64,000 nucleotides of DNA from Linyphia triangularis. Lineage: Eukaryota; Arthropoda; Arachnida; Araneae; Linyphiidae. The stretch spans positions 7,819,796-7,883,795 of the forward strand of contig OZ021730.1 of the NCBI GenBank assembly GCA_963978545.1. The letters run 5' to 3'. Each line of letters opens with the position of its first letter. Positions within the stretch are counted from its first letter, which is position 1. The notes beneath the pieces are model-generated. The model had not been told where the DNA came from, searched no databases, and worked only from the letters and a program-made list of their open reading frames with translations. Position numbers and translations under genes: made by a program. Shown here piece after piece: positions 53,604 through 64,000 of this stretch.

Positions 53604-54971
53604 TTAAGATTTATTAATGTCAGTCCCCCTTTCTTTCGACTTGCTCCTAGGTTGGAGATTAAAAGGAGTCTCCAACCCAGCTTCTACATCCATCTCACCG
53701 GAAGATAAACCAGAAATGGCATCTTCTTCCGATGATAAATCTGAGTTAGTATTATTTGGTTTTGCTTTTTTAGTTTTCTGTGGCAAGGGTAATTGGTTGT
53801 TTTCAAGTTCAGGTTTTTTTTGGTTTTTGGAGAGAACCTTATGTTTAAGGGCATCTCCTGGTTTGGTTACGGATTTTGTAATTGGTTTAGCTACTGCAGT
53901 GGGAGGGGATACATTTTGTTGAGTTTTAGCAGATTTTATACAGACTAGTTTAGTTTGGATTGCAGTTGTTACAGTTTTAGGGTTGGTTGTGATTGGACTA
54001 TTGGATTTCGATGTACTAGATGTTTGGAGTTGGCAAGGATATGAGAGATTGGTCTGGATACTGATGTTAGTTACAGATTTCGGCTGAACTGCAGCTGAGT
54101 AGGTCTTTTGGCCCGTTTTAGATGGTAGTTTCGGGACCTGGGCCCTTGCCTCAGCGTAGGACACACGGCTTGTGGATTTAATTTCCTGGATTTTTTTTTC
54201 ACGCAGCCATTCAGGGCATGATCGAGAAAACGCAGGATGATCGCCATCGCAATTGATGCAATGGGGATCTGCGCTGCAATCCCGATCAGCATGGTCTGCA
54301 ATTCCACATTTGGCACATGTGTCCGGCCTATTACAGGTGTTCTTAGAATGACCGAACCGTTGACACTTAAAACAGCGCAACGGATTCGGGATATATAGGC
54401 GGACGGGGCAGTTCAGATATCCGGCTTTGATATTAGGTGGTAGGAGAGGAGTATTGAATGTAAGTATGACATGTTTAGTTTTTATTATTTCATTGTTACG
54501 TTTTATTGTGATGCGATGAGCACGAACCACGCCCTGACTCGAAAGTTCAGAGACGAGCTCGTCCTCATCTACATTCTGGAGGTCTGGTTCGGAAATCACT
54601 CCTTGGCTATTGTTTAGGGTTTTGTGAGGCATTGATGTAATATTGAAAGTAGCAAGCATTTTAAGTCTATTGAGGGATTGAGATTGCAGGGGATTAGCAG
54701 CTTCAATGAGCAAGTCCCCTGATAGCAGTCGTTTTATGGATTTAGGTTCTCCTATGGCACCTTGGATAGCCTTCTGTATATAGAACGGTGATTTTGTTTT
54801 AAAAGCAGGATCAGGTGATTGTATGATGTAGAACGCAGGTAAAGTAATGGACAGATTTTTTGTTTCATTTGAGGCAAGTGGATCTGATGGACGTTTGGAT
54901 GTAGAGCTGGGGTTGGTAGTTTGTGGGTGAATTAAGGCTTCACCCGTGCCTTTAGAAGGTAAGTATTCCAT
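53604..54971 (-). CDS. LINE C ORF1: Gag-like zinc-knuckle protein
   Basis: ATG 54971 (MEYLPSKGTGEA) aligns with the LINE A start; ATG 54992 in the same frame is an alternative. A conserved N-terminal block reads YIQKAIQGAIGEPKSIKRLL. Three knuckles are present: CFKCQRFGHSKNTC, CAKCGIADHADRDC and CINCDGDHPAFSRSC. A Ser/Lys-rich tail follows. The frame is intact at about 455 codons. The stop lies a few bases before the ORF2 coding sequence, which here has no ATG. Confidence 0.87.
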   Translation of the reverse strand: MEYLPSKGTGEALIHPQTTNPSSTSKRPSDPLASNETKNLSITLPAFYIIQSPDPAFKTKSPFYIQKAIQGAIGEPKSIKRLLSGDLLIEAANPLQSQSLNRLKMLATFNITSMPHKTLNNSQGVISEPDLQNVDEDELVSELSSQGVVRAHRITIKRNNEIIKTKHVILTFNTPLLPPNIKAGYLNCPVRLYIPNPLRCFKCQRFGHSKNTCNRPDTCAKCGIADHADRDCSADPHCINCDGDHPAFSRSCPEWLREKKIQEIKSTSRVSYAEARAQVPKLPSKTGQKTYSAAVQPKSVTNISIQTNLSYPCQLQTSSTSKSNSPITTNPKTVTTAIQTKLVCIKSAKTQQNVSPPTAVAKPITKSVTKPGDALKHKVLSKNQKKPELENNQLPLPQKTKKAKPNNTNSDLSSEEDAISGLSSGEMDVEAGLETPFNLQPRSKSKERGTDINKS

Positions 54972-55618
54972 AATTAGAGATATGATGTTCATCCTGATGC
55001 GTCCCCACCCATCACAGAGCCCAACAAGGGGATACCCTTGGGGTCTCAGGGATAGCATCGAGATATAGCATTACGGCTTCGAGTTGTTGATCCGCAGGGC
55101 AACCCTAACCGCAATGCTAACCCTAGGCAGTGACGATGGAATTTGCACTACCAGCCGATTGACAGAAGGGGGCTACCTCCTGCCACCCGTCTACAGTGAA
55201 TCCTGGGCCAAAGGGCACGCATGCGAGGACCCAACCATGTGAGCCCTACGCAAGGTAACCCCAGGATCCCATTCTCCCCCTTACGGGACGCCACGCACGG
55301 CAAACACGTGGGTTGGTATAATCCAACAAAAAAACAAATAAATACAAAACAAGTAATATAAACTAAACCCATAAATATAAGTAAGATAATTAAACACAGA
55401 AATATAAGATCATAATTAAACCCAGAAATGTAACTGAAAGAACAAAACGAATAGCGTATGGCAATACATGGAAATCAAATGAAGAAACAAAACAGTACAT
55501 ACGGTAGGGCCTAACAAAAAAGGAAAGAAAAGAAAATGTTAGGCCCAGCTAGGGTACCTCGGGTTTGCCAGGCCCGTACTCACAAGATGTGAGCCCCCGA
55601 GGGGACAGAGACGATGGG

Positions 55619-56807
55619 AGAATTCCAGCTTTTTCTTTGAATTTGGTAATGAGTGTTTCCAAAACTAGTTATGATATCGTTTTAGCAGTTCATCAAATTG
55701 GAGCAGATCTCTGTTTCCCTGACAGCACGGAACATGAATTGCAGGAAATGTATCCCAGTAAGTGTAGCTGTCTGTTTAAGGTAAATAAAATAAAATTTTC
55801 AAATATCTGTTGGTGTTGACATGCAATAAATACAAAACATACAGTTTTCTGTATAAGATATCTGTTAAATTTTTTCCAATTTACACCCATGCACTAGTGC
55901 CTATTTTTTGGTAAATGATTGGTTATCCAAAAAAATCTGTTATCGAAACACTCCTAGCTCCGATCTTTCAGATAGTTAATACTGTATTAACAATATCACA
56001 CATTTTTAAAGTGGTCTTGTGGGAAAGCTATATAATTGCAAGATTACTGTATATTCATGTAATTTGCTGTAACTGAGCTAACTACATTATTATTCATAAA
56101 TTGATAATCGATTTCCTCCTCTTAAATATTACTCTGGGTACTCCTCAAAGTAAATAATAACTGATAAAAAGCAATAACTGTTAAAAGCCATTTACAATAA
56201 TAAAATTTTTTAAAATCAATCGTGGAAGGCAATCTTTTTGTATAGAAAATAAAAAGCAACCCCAGCACAATTAGCGTTTGGAAATAAGCAGCATAAATAA
56301 GAAACTGTTGTTTAAAAAAAAACAACAGGGAAATATATTTTTGTGTTTTTACTCTTAATTTTATTTGTTTAGAAGCTGCAAAAATATAATTTTTAGCAAG
56401 CTGAATTTGAATGAATTACCGATATAGGTTTTCATAATCCCAACGACTTGCAACTCATTTCTTTCGGCCTTTATGAAATTTTGAGAACAGACTAAAAGAC
56501 TCAGAAATAAAGTTTTCCTTTTGAATTTCTTTTTAAGTTGGTGGCAGTACGGAATGTAAAGTATGTGTATTACCGTAAAATGCTTTGACCCCCCCCCCCC
56601 CTCGAATTATACTTTAAGTTATAATTCGAAAGACGTGTTCTTGAGGGGAGGAGTACGCCCCTGCCTCCACTTGTACTTGCTAAACTAAATATTTATAATT
56701 TAATTTTAAAAAAAAGCCTTTCAAAACAATACAAACATGGTCCCTATTAAAATTTCATATTTCTCTCTATATTAAAAAAAATCTTGTTTACCAATGACTC
56801 TTTCATT
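55619..56807. other. AT-rich stretch, nothing recognised
   Basis: It contains a C run near 56590 and AT-rich sequence. An 84-codon ORF at 55565-55819 overlaps the LINE C edge and is unrecognised. Confidence 0.35.
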
Positions 56808-56990
56808 TAGGTATCTAGCAACTAGAGAGACCTTCAGGACCATTACCTACAGTTTCCATTTGGACGAGAACACGGCGGACCGAATTATAGAAAATGACCC
56901 TGAAGTCGTATGGCTACATCTGTAGCAATAGTTACGAGTCCACCATCTACAGAGCAGTGGAGTTCTGTCTCTGTCGGAGCATAGTGTGCT
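56808..56990 (+). pseudogene. Harbinger (HARBI1-like) transposase exon fragment
   Basis: After an acceptor-like TCTTTCATTTAG, the frame reads YLATRETFRTITYSFHLDEN and TADRIIENDPEVVW. It fits the Harbinger block that begins RYLATGxTF and ends with a Trp near the helix end. A shifted frame adds SPPSTEQWSSVSVG, like the next segment of the family. The DDE nuclease part is missing; the foldback begins at 57001. Confidence 0.65.
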
Positions 56991-57000
56991 ACCCGAAAAC

Positions 57001-58528
57001 TACACTCATGTCCATTAATTAAGGATAATTCAGTTTTTCCTTAATAACTTCTCAGTGGAGCAGCATAGACACATGAAATTCACATCAAAGAGACATCTTT
57101 ATGTAACATATCTGTAATTAAAACAACTCAATCGCAAATTGAAATGCAAAGTGTACAGTGGGGGCATATACAAAAGAATGGTGTACCATTGGTGGGCAGT
57201 TGTACAGATGCATTTACCTTAAAAATCACGCAACTCATGGAGTTGACTTTTAGTATGAGATATAATCTCCCCTGTTATCAGTGTTTATTTGGCACTGTAT
57301 TCTAATACTTAACATGAGTTTCTTGATGAATTCTAGTGGCTAAATTGCACAATCCACTTTTTGAACTGTTTGCAAGTGATGGAAAGTTCCCAATACATTA
57401 AATATTTATACAATGCATATTGTAGAAGCGTCCCACACATGTTTGACGAAATTTGGATTAGAGGACTGATCTGGCTTACTTATAGGTGCAATATTCATAT
57501 ATTTTAATCGTTTATCCAAAGCAAAAGTGGGATAAAATTCGCCTTAAGTATCAATATACACAATTTAGAAACTGATATTTCACAATTAATAACTTGTCTT
57601 GATGAAGTTAACGTAATTACAATGAAAAAGGGGAATTTAATTATCTTTTGCGCTCTTGGGGAGCTTATTAAACAAATTCAACACACTGAACCTGAAGACC
57701 AAAACTTTTTCTCACCAAATCGTTATCTTGAATTGGCATTTACCCTGAAATATCATGTTCCCACCTTTCTACAGATCCTCTGATGGCCAAAATTACTCAT
57801 GAGACTGAAAAAATTATTTTCACTACTTAGTATCTGATGTTAAAAAGATTTGGTCTTTGGGTACAATATGTTGCTCCCCAAGAGAACAAAAGATAATTAA
57901 ATTCCCCTTTTTCACTGTAATTACGTTAACTTGATCTAGACAATTCTTTAATTGTGAAATATCAGTTTCTTAATCGTGTTTATTGGTACTTATTGCACAT
58001 TTTATCCCACTTTTACTTTGTATAAATGATTGAAAAAATATGAATATATCCCCTATAAATAAGCCAGATCACTCCTCCAATCCAAATTTTATTGAACATG
58101 TGTGGGACACTTATACGATATGCATTGTGTAAAGATTTATTGTATTGGGAACTTTGCATCACTCGAAACAATTCAAAAGGTGGGACGAACAATTCAGTCA
58201 CTATAATTCATAAAGAAACTCATGTTAAGTATGAGAATATAGAGCCAAGTAAACAAAGGGGAGATCATATCTCACACTAAAAGTCAACTCCATGAGTTGC
58301 GTGATTTTTAATGTCAATGCATCTGTACAACTGCACACTAATGGTACTCCATTCTTATGCATATGCCCCACTGTGCACTTTACATTTCAATTGCGACTGA
58401 GTTGTCTTACTTATAGATATGTTACATAAAAATTTCACTTTGATGTGAATTTCATGTGTCTATGCTGCTCCACTGAGAAGTTATTAGGGAAAAACTGAAT
58501 TATCCTTAACTTATGAACATGAGTGTAT
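57001..58528. repeat. Large foldback: inverted repeat with ~700-bp arms
   Basis: The left arm (57001-57712) and right arm (57842-58528) are diverged reverse complements around a 129-bp spacer. Paired landmarks are TACACTCATG/CATGAGTGTA, GTGGAGCAGCATAGACACATG/CATGTGTCTATGCTGCTCCAC, GATTTTT pairs around TCATGGAGTTGACTTTTAGT, and AAAGATAATTAAATTCCCC near the centre. Indels and substitutions are scattered over both arms. No transposase or flanking duplication is clear. It could be a foldback transposon or a locus that transcribes a long hairpin RNA. Confidence 0.88.
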
Positions 58529-59182
58529 TTCAATTATGTAGGCAGAATTGAATAAATAAATTTTAGTTTTGATCTTGTACTTTAGTCTTTTAATATATTC
58601 AATGAGCTTGGGTATTATGAGCTTAAAAATGCTTTGTTTCACTATGCATTTTCTTTATGTAAAGATAAGTAATGTAAAATAAAATTTGGATATAAATTTG
58701 TATTCTACATAAGAAATTAAGCACATTTCAAAATTTTTTGATACATCCCTTTGTATGAAGCTTTTATAACAAGTGGTGTTCAACAAAACTGGCTTGTTAA
58801 AATACTTGTAAACAGAAACATTAAAAAAATATAGAAGAAAGATTTTTCTCAAACATTTTAAATATGATGTATAATCAACATTTTAAAAATGAAAATTTTA
58901 GATAAAATAAATCCAATATATATTTATATATTGTCCACTTGCATTGTACTTCTGTACGTAGTTACATAATGACAGTGTTATCTAATAATAACAGATTATC
59001 CAAACCTAAAATTACAATTATATGACATGAAACTTAAATTAACAGTTACTAGCAGGCTTCTCAAATAACATTGCATTCCATGGTCACACTAGAATGATTG
59101 ACAGATTTTGCATGAGATTTAATAACCCTTATAAGAAAACTTATTAATTTAGGCATAGAAGGGATCTCAAGATACATAATGA
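58529..59182. other. AT-rich stretch, nothing recognised
   Basis: No coding, RNA or repeat feature can be supported. Confidence 0.4.
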
Positions 59183-60026
59183 TTGGTTGGTTGGTTAGAG
59201 TTTAACGGCGCAAGGGAAACACATGGGCCATACTGCGCCAACCAATCGTCAATCAGTTTTAAAATATTTTAAAAGTGAATATCAATTAATATTTAAAAGA
59301 TTGAAAAAATCCAAAATAAGACGAAGTATTTAAATAAGGTGAAAATATCCAATGTCATGTAAAAATTTAAAAAGATTTCTATGAAGTGGTGAACATAAAA
59401 TTGATGAAAGTGAAGAATGGTTGGCATTAAAATGCTGCTGTCTGAAGGTATTAAAACACGGACATTCGTTCAAAACATGAAAAACTGAAAAAATAACCCC
59501 ACAGATATTACATGTGGGGGCATCTTCTGCCAGCAGAAGATGCACATGGATAAAACGAGTGTGACCAATTCTAAGGCGTGTCAGGAGCACTTCCCTTTTC
59601 CAGGACTGCTGAATGGGTGCGAATCCGGAAATTGAGGGCTGAAACGAACGCAGCTTGTTAGCTGTCTGTGCATCCCACATGGCCTGCCAAGTGAGAGACA
59701 GAGCAGTGTCATAAGCTTTATATGCGTCGTCAGGGCAGAACCAAGTGCTCCTAGATCCACTTGCTGATTGTGCGAAGGAATCTGCGCGTTCATTACCCAT
59801 GATCCCCACATGACCTGGGATCCGACAAAAAAGGATTTTAAAATGTCTGTCTAAAAGTGTGATATGAAGTCTTAAAATTTCTAAGATAAAAGGATGGGTC
59901 TGGTTCAGTGGATTACTTAGAGCATCTAAACAACTCTTGGAATCTGAGTAAATAATCCACTGACCATGGCCTTGCTTTAAAATAAATTGCAAGGCCAATA
60001 GAATATCCAGAGACTCAGCTGTAAAG
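59183..60026 (-). mobile_element. LINE E: 3' part of a C-type LINE, interrupted by LINE D
   Basis: The AACC tail (GGTTGGTTGGTTAG) and GGCGCAAGGG...TGCGCC lie at the 3' end. The ORF2 C-terminus (59330-60026) has RNase H motifs TAESLDILLALQF, YSDSKSCLDALS and GNERADSFAQ, then knuckle CNICGVIFSVFHVLNEC. The frame is open. At 60027 it is cut by the 3' tail of LINE D, and the rest of E must lie beyond the window. It closely resembles LINE F. Confidence 0.88.
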
Positions 60027-60211
60027 TTGGTTGGTTGTTTGGGATTTATTGGCGCAAGGGCAACACTTGGGCCATACTGCGCCAAACACTAGTTAAGAAT
60101 ATAAATATGTCTTTGTAAAATTTGTTAAAATTATTTAAATTTGTTTTTTAATAAAATTATTAAAAAATTCAACGTCTAAAAATGGATAATGAATTATTAG
60201 ATCACTTACAT

Positions 60212-63200
60212 CTAAATCAAATAATAAAATTTGATTTTGTATAAAAACCTAAACAAATGTTTATGAGGTGGTGAATCTAAAAGCAATGATAATGGGGGAT
60301 GGTTTTCATTAAAAAAATGATATCGTACATTGTTAAAATATGAGCAATCTGTTAAAATATGCTTTACAGTAAAAGGGACATGACAACCAGAACACGTGGG
60401 TGGATCTTCTGCCAGCAGAAGATGGACGTGGGTGAAGCGAGTGTGGCCGACACGTAAACGTGAGAGAATCACTTCTCGCTTCCTACTTGTCTGACAAAAA
60501 TCAAAACCCGAGATAAGCGGCTGTATTGCATGCAATTTGTTTAAAGTTTCTGTGTCCCATGAAGCCTGCCATGAACCATTCAGAGAGTTAGCACTTGATC
60601 TTATTGCATCTCCAATGTACAGCCAGCTCGACCTGGTACCGTCAACGGTTTTAGCAATTTTATCTGCACGCTCATTCCCAGCAATTCCCACGTGTCCTGG
60701 TATCCAACAAAATAAGATATTAAAATTTCTTTCTGTCAGAGTTTGGTGCAATTTAAAAATTTCAATGATGGTAGGATGATCTTGTTTATGAATATGAGTT
60801 AACGCTTCTAGACAGCTCATAGAATCGGTATAGATGATCCACATCTTATACTTCTGCTGAGCTATATGATGAAGAGCAAGGGAGATTGCGTAACTCTCAG
60901 CACTAAAAACTGAACAATTGGTGTGTATTGATTTTGCACATACGTGGCCATCGACCACGGCTGCGGAACCGACATGAACACCACATTTAGAGCCATCTGT
61001 AAACGCCGCCTTGAAATTGAAAAAAACATTTCGATGATGATGAAATTGTGCTACAAAGACAGTGTCTGGCGTGTCTGACTTTTTAAAATCTTTAAAAATA
61101 CTTAAAACCTTTAGTTGATGATTATTCCATGGTGAAATAGAATAAGAGAATGGACGAATACGAAAGTTTTCGATGTGATGAAGTTCTAAAATCTGTTTGA
61201 CACGTAGTGAGAAAGTAGGGATAGAGGATGGACGAGCGTTAAAGATCCTCTCATATGAAGGGTTAAAAACATTTCTGGAAAGGGGGTGATTCAAATGATT
61301 CTTAATTTTAAAATACATTTTAAAAACTAAGCCATCTCTCCTCAGTTGCAGATCCTGCTCATGGCACAACACATAAAGGCTCTTAACAGGAGATGTGCTA
61401 AAAACTCCAGAAGAAACTCTCATGCCAAGATGATGCACAGGATCCAGAATCTTCAACACAGATTTCCTTGCAGATCCATAAACGACCGAACCGTAATCGA
61501 GTCTAGAACGCACAAGGCATCTATATATTTTCAACATGGAATTTGTGTCTGCACCCCAAGAAGTGTTTGACAGAACTTTGAGTAGGTTGAGACTAGCCAT
61601 GCACTTTTTCCTGAGTTGTTTCACATGTGGCAGGAATGTGGTTGGTTGGTTGTATTCAGATTATCTGGCGCCGTCAGCAACACGAGGGCTATAATGCGCC
61701 GAAACATTCGTCATTAGACAAGCCAACATACATTTACAAACACCCATGCCAACACGGGACTCGAACCCGCAACCTTGCGGTCTAGAAGCTAGCACGCTAA
61801 CCACTATACCGTTTGGTCGGCAGGAATGTGAGTTTGGAATCGAAAGTGATTCCCAAAAAACTTGTTTCAGAAGCAACAGGGATTTCAATACCGTTTAAGA
61901 GTATTTTTGGGTGAAGGTGTAACCCACGCTTTCTGCAAAAGTGCATAGCAATAGTTTTTTGTGTCGAAAAAACAAAACCGTTTTTATTTGACCAGTCTAA
62001 AACTTTGTTTACAGCCAGCTGTAACTGTCTTTTAATAAGTGCCATATTGACTGAGGCACAGGACAACTGAAAGTCGTCTACAAACAGAGTGCCAGACACT
62101 GCAGGTGGAAGGCAGGTCATGATATCATTGATTTTAATTATAAACAATAGACAACTTAATACACTTCCTTGGGGGACGCCTTGTTCTTGGATGTACTCAT
62201 CTGAAAGGACAGAGTTGATACGTACTTGGAAGGTTCTGCACTGCAGAAAATTCTGGATGAATAACAGTAGATTCCCTCTTAGACCCAAGTTACGAAGGTC
62301 TCTGAGAATACCGTATCTCCAAGTACGATCGTATGCCTTTTCCATGTCAAAAAATATAGATACCAGGTGGTTTCTTCTGACGAAAGCTTCTCTAATTGAA
62401 GTTTCAAGTAGGAGAAGGTTATCCACGGTACTCCGGCCGGGACGGAAGCCACTTTGGAACCGGGAGAGATGGTTGTTTGATTTTAGATAAAAGAGCAAAC
62501 GTGCATTTACCATTTTTTCCAGAAGTTTGCACAAACAGCTGGTAAGTGCAATGGGTCTGTAACTAGAAGGATTCCTGGGGTCTTTTCCAGGTTTTGCTAT
62601 AGGAATCACAAGAGCTCGTTGCCATGATGATGGAAAAATGCCTTCTCGCCAAATGCGATTGAATAATTTTAAGATCAACGTAAGACTGTGGGCTGGCAGA
62701 TGTTTGAGCATACAATAGTGAATTTCATCTGGACCTGAAGCGGAGTTTTTTGTACGGGATAAAGCCCTCATTAACTCATCAACTGAAAAATCATCATTAT
62801 AATCTTCAGCACCACCAGATGAAAATTGCAGCTTAACACGCTCAGCTTTACGTCGATATGAAGCAAACGGCTCTTGGTAATTCGTGTGACTCGACACTTT
62901 GGCAAAAGATTCTGCTATTGTGTTTGCAACATCCTTCGGGTCTGAAACAATGCCTTGATCAGTATCCAAGATAGAAGTTGGATATTTAGGGTAAAGTCCT
63001 CTAATTTTATTTACCTTGTTCCAGACCCGTTGGGAAGGTGTTGATGAAGTTATGGTGCCAACATAACTTTTCCAGGAATCCTTCTGGCTTTGACGGCGGA
63101 TTTTACGCGCCTCTGCACGTGCTCGTTTGAATAAAATCAAATTTGTTACTGTGGGATATCTGCGAAAAATACCCCAGGCCTTTTTTTGTCTCTTATGGGC

Positions 63201-64000
63201 TTTTTTGCAACCGTCATTCCACCACGGCTTTGCGTGTTTGGGCAATCTGCTTGATGTAACTGGGATAGAACTGCGAGCAGCTGCCATAATAGCATTTGTG
63301 ACTAATGTTGTAGCTTCATTGATGTCGTTTTGGTCCACCATCTCGTCAGAAAATTGTGCGTTTAAAGTAAAGAGATCCCAGTCTGCAGCTTCAATTTTAA
63401 AGCGTGGTACACGAGAAGCGCAGGGTACACCACTTCCAGTATGTGTAACGCAAATAGGGAAATGGTCACTGTGGAAAGGATCATTTCCCACATGAAAAGA
63501 CCACAGGGAAAATAGAGATGGTGAAACCAAAACAAGATCAATGGAATGAAAAGTCCTCGTTGGGGCGTGGAAATAAGTTTGTTGTCCGTCGTTTAAGAGA
63601 CAAAGATTCTTGTCTTCTATCAGCTTTTCAATTTGTTTTCCACGGGTATTGACGGTGGGACTACCCCAAAGAGGACTGTGGCCATTAAAATCGCCCATTA
63701 TAAGAAATGGGGATGGAAACTGGTCGCACAACCTGTTGAGGTCTGCTTGGCGGATATTTTCATTAGGGGGTAGGTAGATAGAGCATACTGTTACGAGAGA
63801 GTTTAAAGCTACTCTAACAGCAACTGCTTGCAAAGACGTATTCAGTGGCAGTGAGGTGGATGGAGAGCTATTTGATGTGAAGATAGCTACTCCGCCACTG
63901 ACTCTATCTCCGTTTGTAAAATCTTTACGAACAGGAGTGTACCCTCTAATAAGAGAGCTTTGCGATGGTTTCAAAAGCGTCTCTTGTAAGCAAAAGCAGA
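60212..64000 (-). pseudogene. LINE D ORF2: endonuclease, RT, RNase H; broken only by a SINE
   Basis: The first frame runs from the window edge to the SINE: endonuclease (LIMGDFNGHSPLWGS, SDHFPICVTH), then RT (RPIALTSCLCKLLEK, QSGFRPGRSTVDN, FFDMEKAYDRTWRYG, GVPQGSVLSCLLF, catalytic FVDDFQLS). The second (61624-60212) has FTDGSKCGVHVGSAAV, IIYTDSMSCLEAL, GNERADKIAK and knuckle CSGCHVPFTVKHILTDC. The SINE plus its 12-bp duplication is 190 bp, exactly the shift between the two frames, so ORF2 was intact before the SINE came in. The N-terminal start is outside the window. Confidence 0.92.
61641..61818 (-). mobile_element. tRNA-derived SINE, copy 13
   Basis: Complete minus-strand copy in LINE D ORF2. 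A perfect 12-bp duplication GGCAGGAATGTG flanks it (61629-61640 and 61819-61830). Confidence 0.95.

Larger units (their letters stand above)
49708..55604 (-). mobile_element. LINE C: full-length I-group non-LTR retrotransposon (5.9 kb)
   Basis: A perfect 14-bp duplication ACAGAGACGATGGG flanks it (49694-49707 and 55605-55618). The 3' end has the AACC-repeat tail (TTGGTTGGTTC on the plus strand) and GGCGCA...TGCGCC. The 5' end is CCCCTCGGGGGCTCACATC. It contains a 5' UTR, ORF1 and a damaged ORF2. LINE A shares its 5' end and ORF1; LINEs E and F share its 3' half. Confidence 0.93.
60027..64000 (-). mobile_element. LINE D: I-group LINE, 5' part beyond the window
   Basis: The 3' end is GTTGGTTGGTTG on the plus strand with GGCGCAAGGG...TGCGCC. 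ORF2 fills the rest of the window. It forms a third subfamily, distinct from B and C in protein sequence. It is inserted in the RNase H of LINE E. One SINE (61641-61818) interrupts it. Confidence 0.9.

Overview
This is an animal genome window, most likely from a spider or another arachnid. That inference rests on the tRNA-derived SINE, the I-group LINEs carrying RNase H, the Pao and Gypsy elements and the hAT and Harbinger relics; no conserved host gene confirms it. The sequence is mostly AT-rich and repeat-laden. Most coding capacity is mobile-element derived. The only likely non-transposon gene is a three-exon Myb/SANT-like gene on the minus strand (25340-28997), and it looks damaged.

Layout. 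1-3760: AT-rich, with two LTR-like repeats and a Harbinger transposase relic. 3762-9493: LINE A (+), a chimera of two LINE subfamilies, split by a 3.1-kb hAT-like element that itself carries a solo LTR. 9494-18265: LINE F (-), split at one point by a 6.9-kb segment with a GTTTT duplication on each side. Within that segment, 11046-17469 is 1.7 units of a 3720-bp tandem repeat. Each unit has a Gypsy-type LTR, primer-binding site and polypurine tract. Its interior is replaced, in antisense, by a ~980-codon ORF resembling a toti-like dsRNA virus capsid, joined to a stub of Pao integrase tail (DUF5641). This is the most unusual object in the window. 18276-25108: AT-rich sequence with SINEs, irregular repeats and a decayed hAT transposase. 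25340-28997: the Myb/SANT-like gene. 29480-31640: a decayed transposase-like gene cut by a SINE.

32106-46304 is a nest. A Gypsy element (protease, RT, RNase H) is interrupted by a nearly intact 5.85-kb LINE B (-) with a 14-bp target-site duplication, then by a Pao element with an open gag-pol of 1229 codons. The integrase regions of both LTR elements were lost at one junction, and the Gypsy integrase tail and 3' LTR follow. 47529-48473 is a truncated hAT-like ORF. 49708-55604 is LINE C (-), full length with a 14-bp duplication but three lesions. 57001-58528 is a large foldback with ~700-bp arms beside a Harbinger exon. 59183-64000 holds LINE E, interrupted by LINE D; LINE D is open apart from one SINE and runs off the window.

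The LINEs and the SINE share their last ~60 bp: a GGCGC...TGCGCC stem region and an AACC-repeat tail. This suggests the SINE is mobilised by these LINEs. At least thirteen SINE copies are present, most with target-site duplications.
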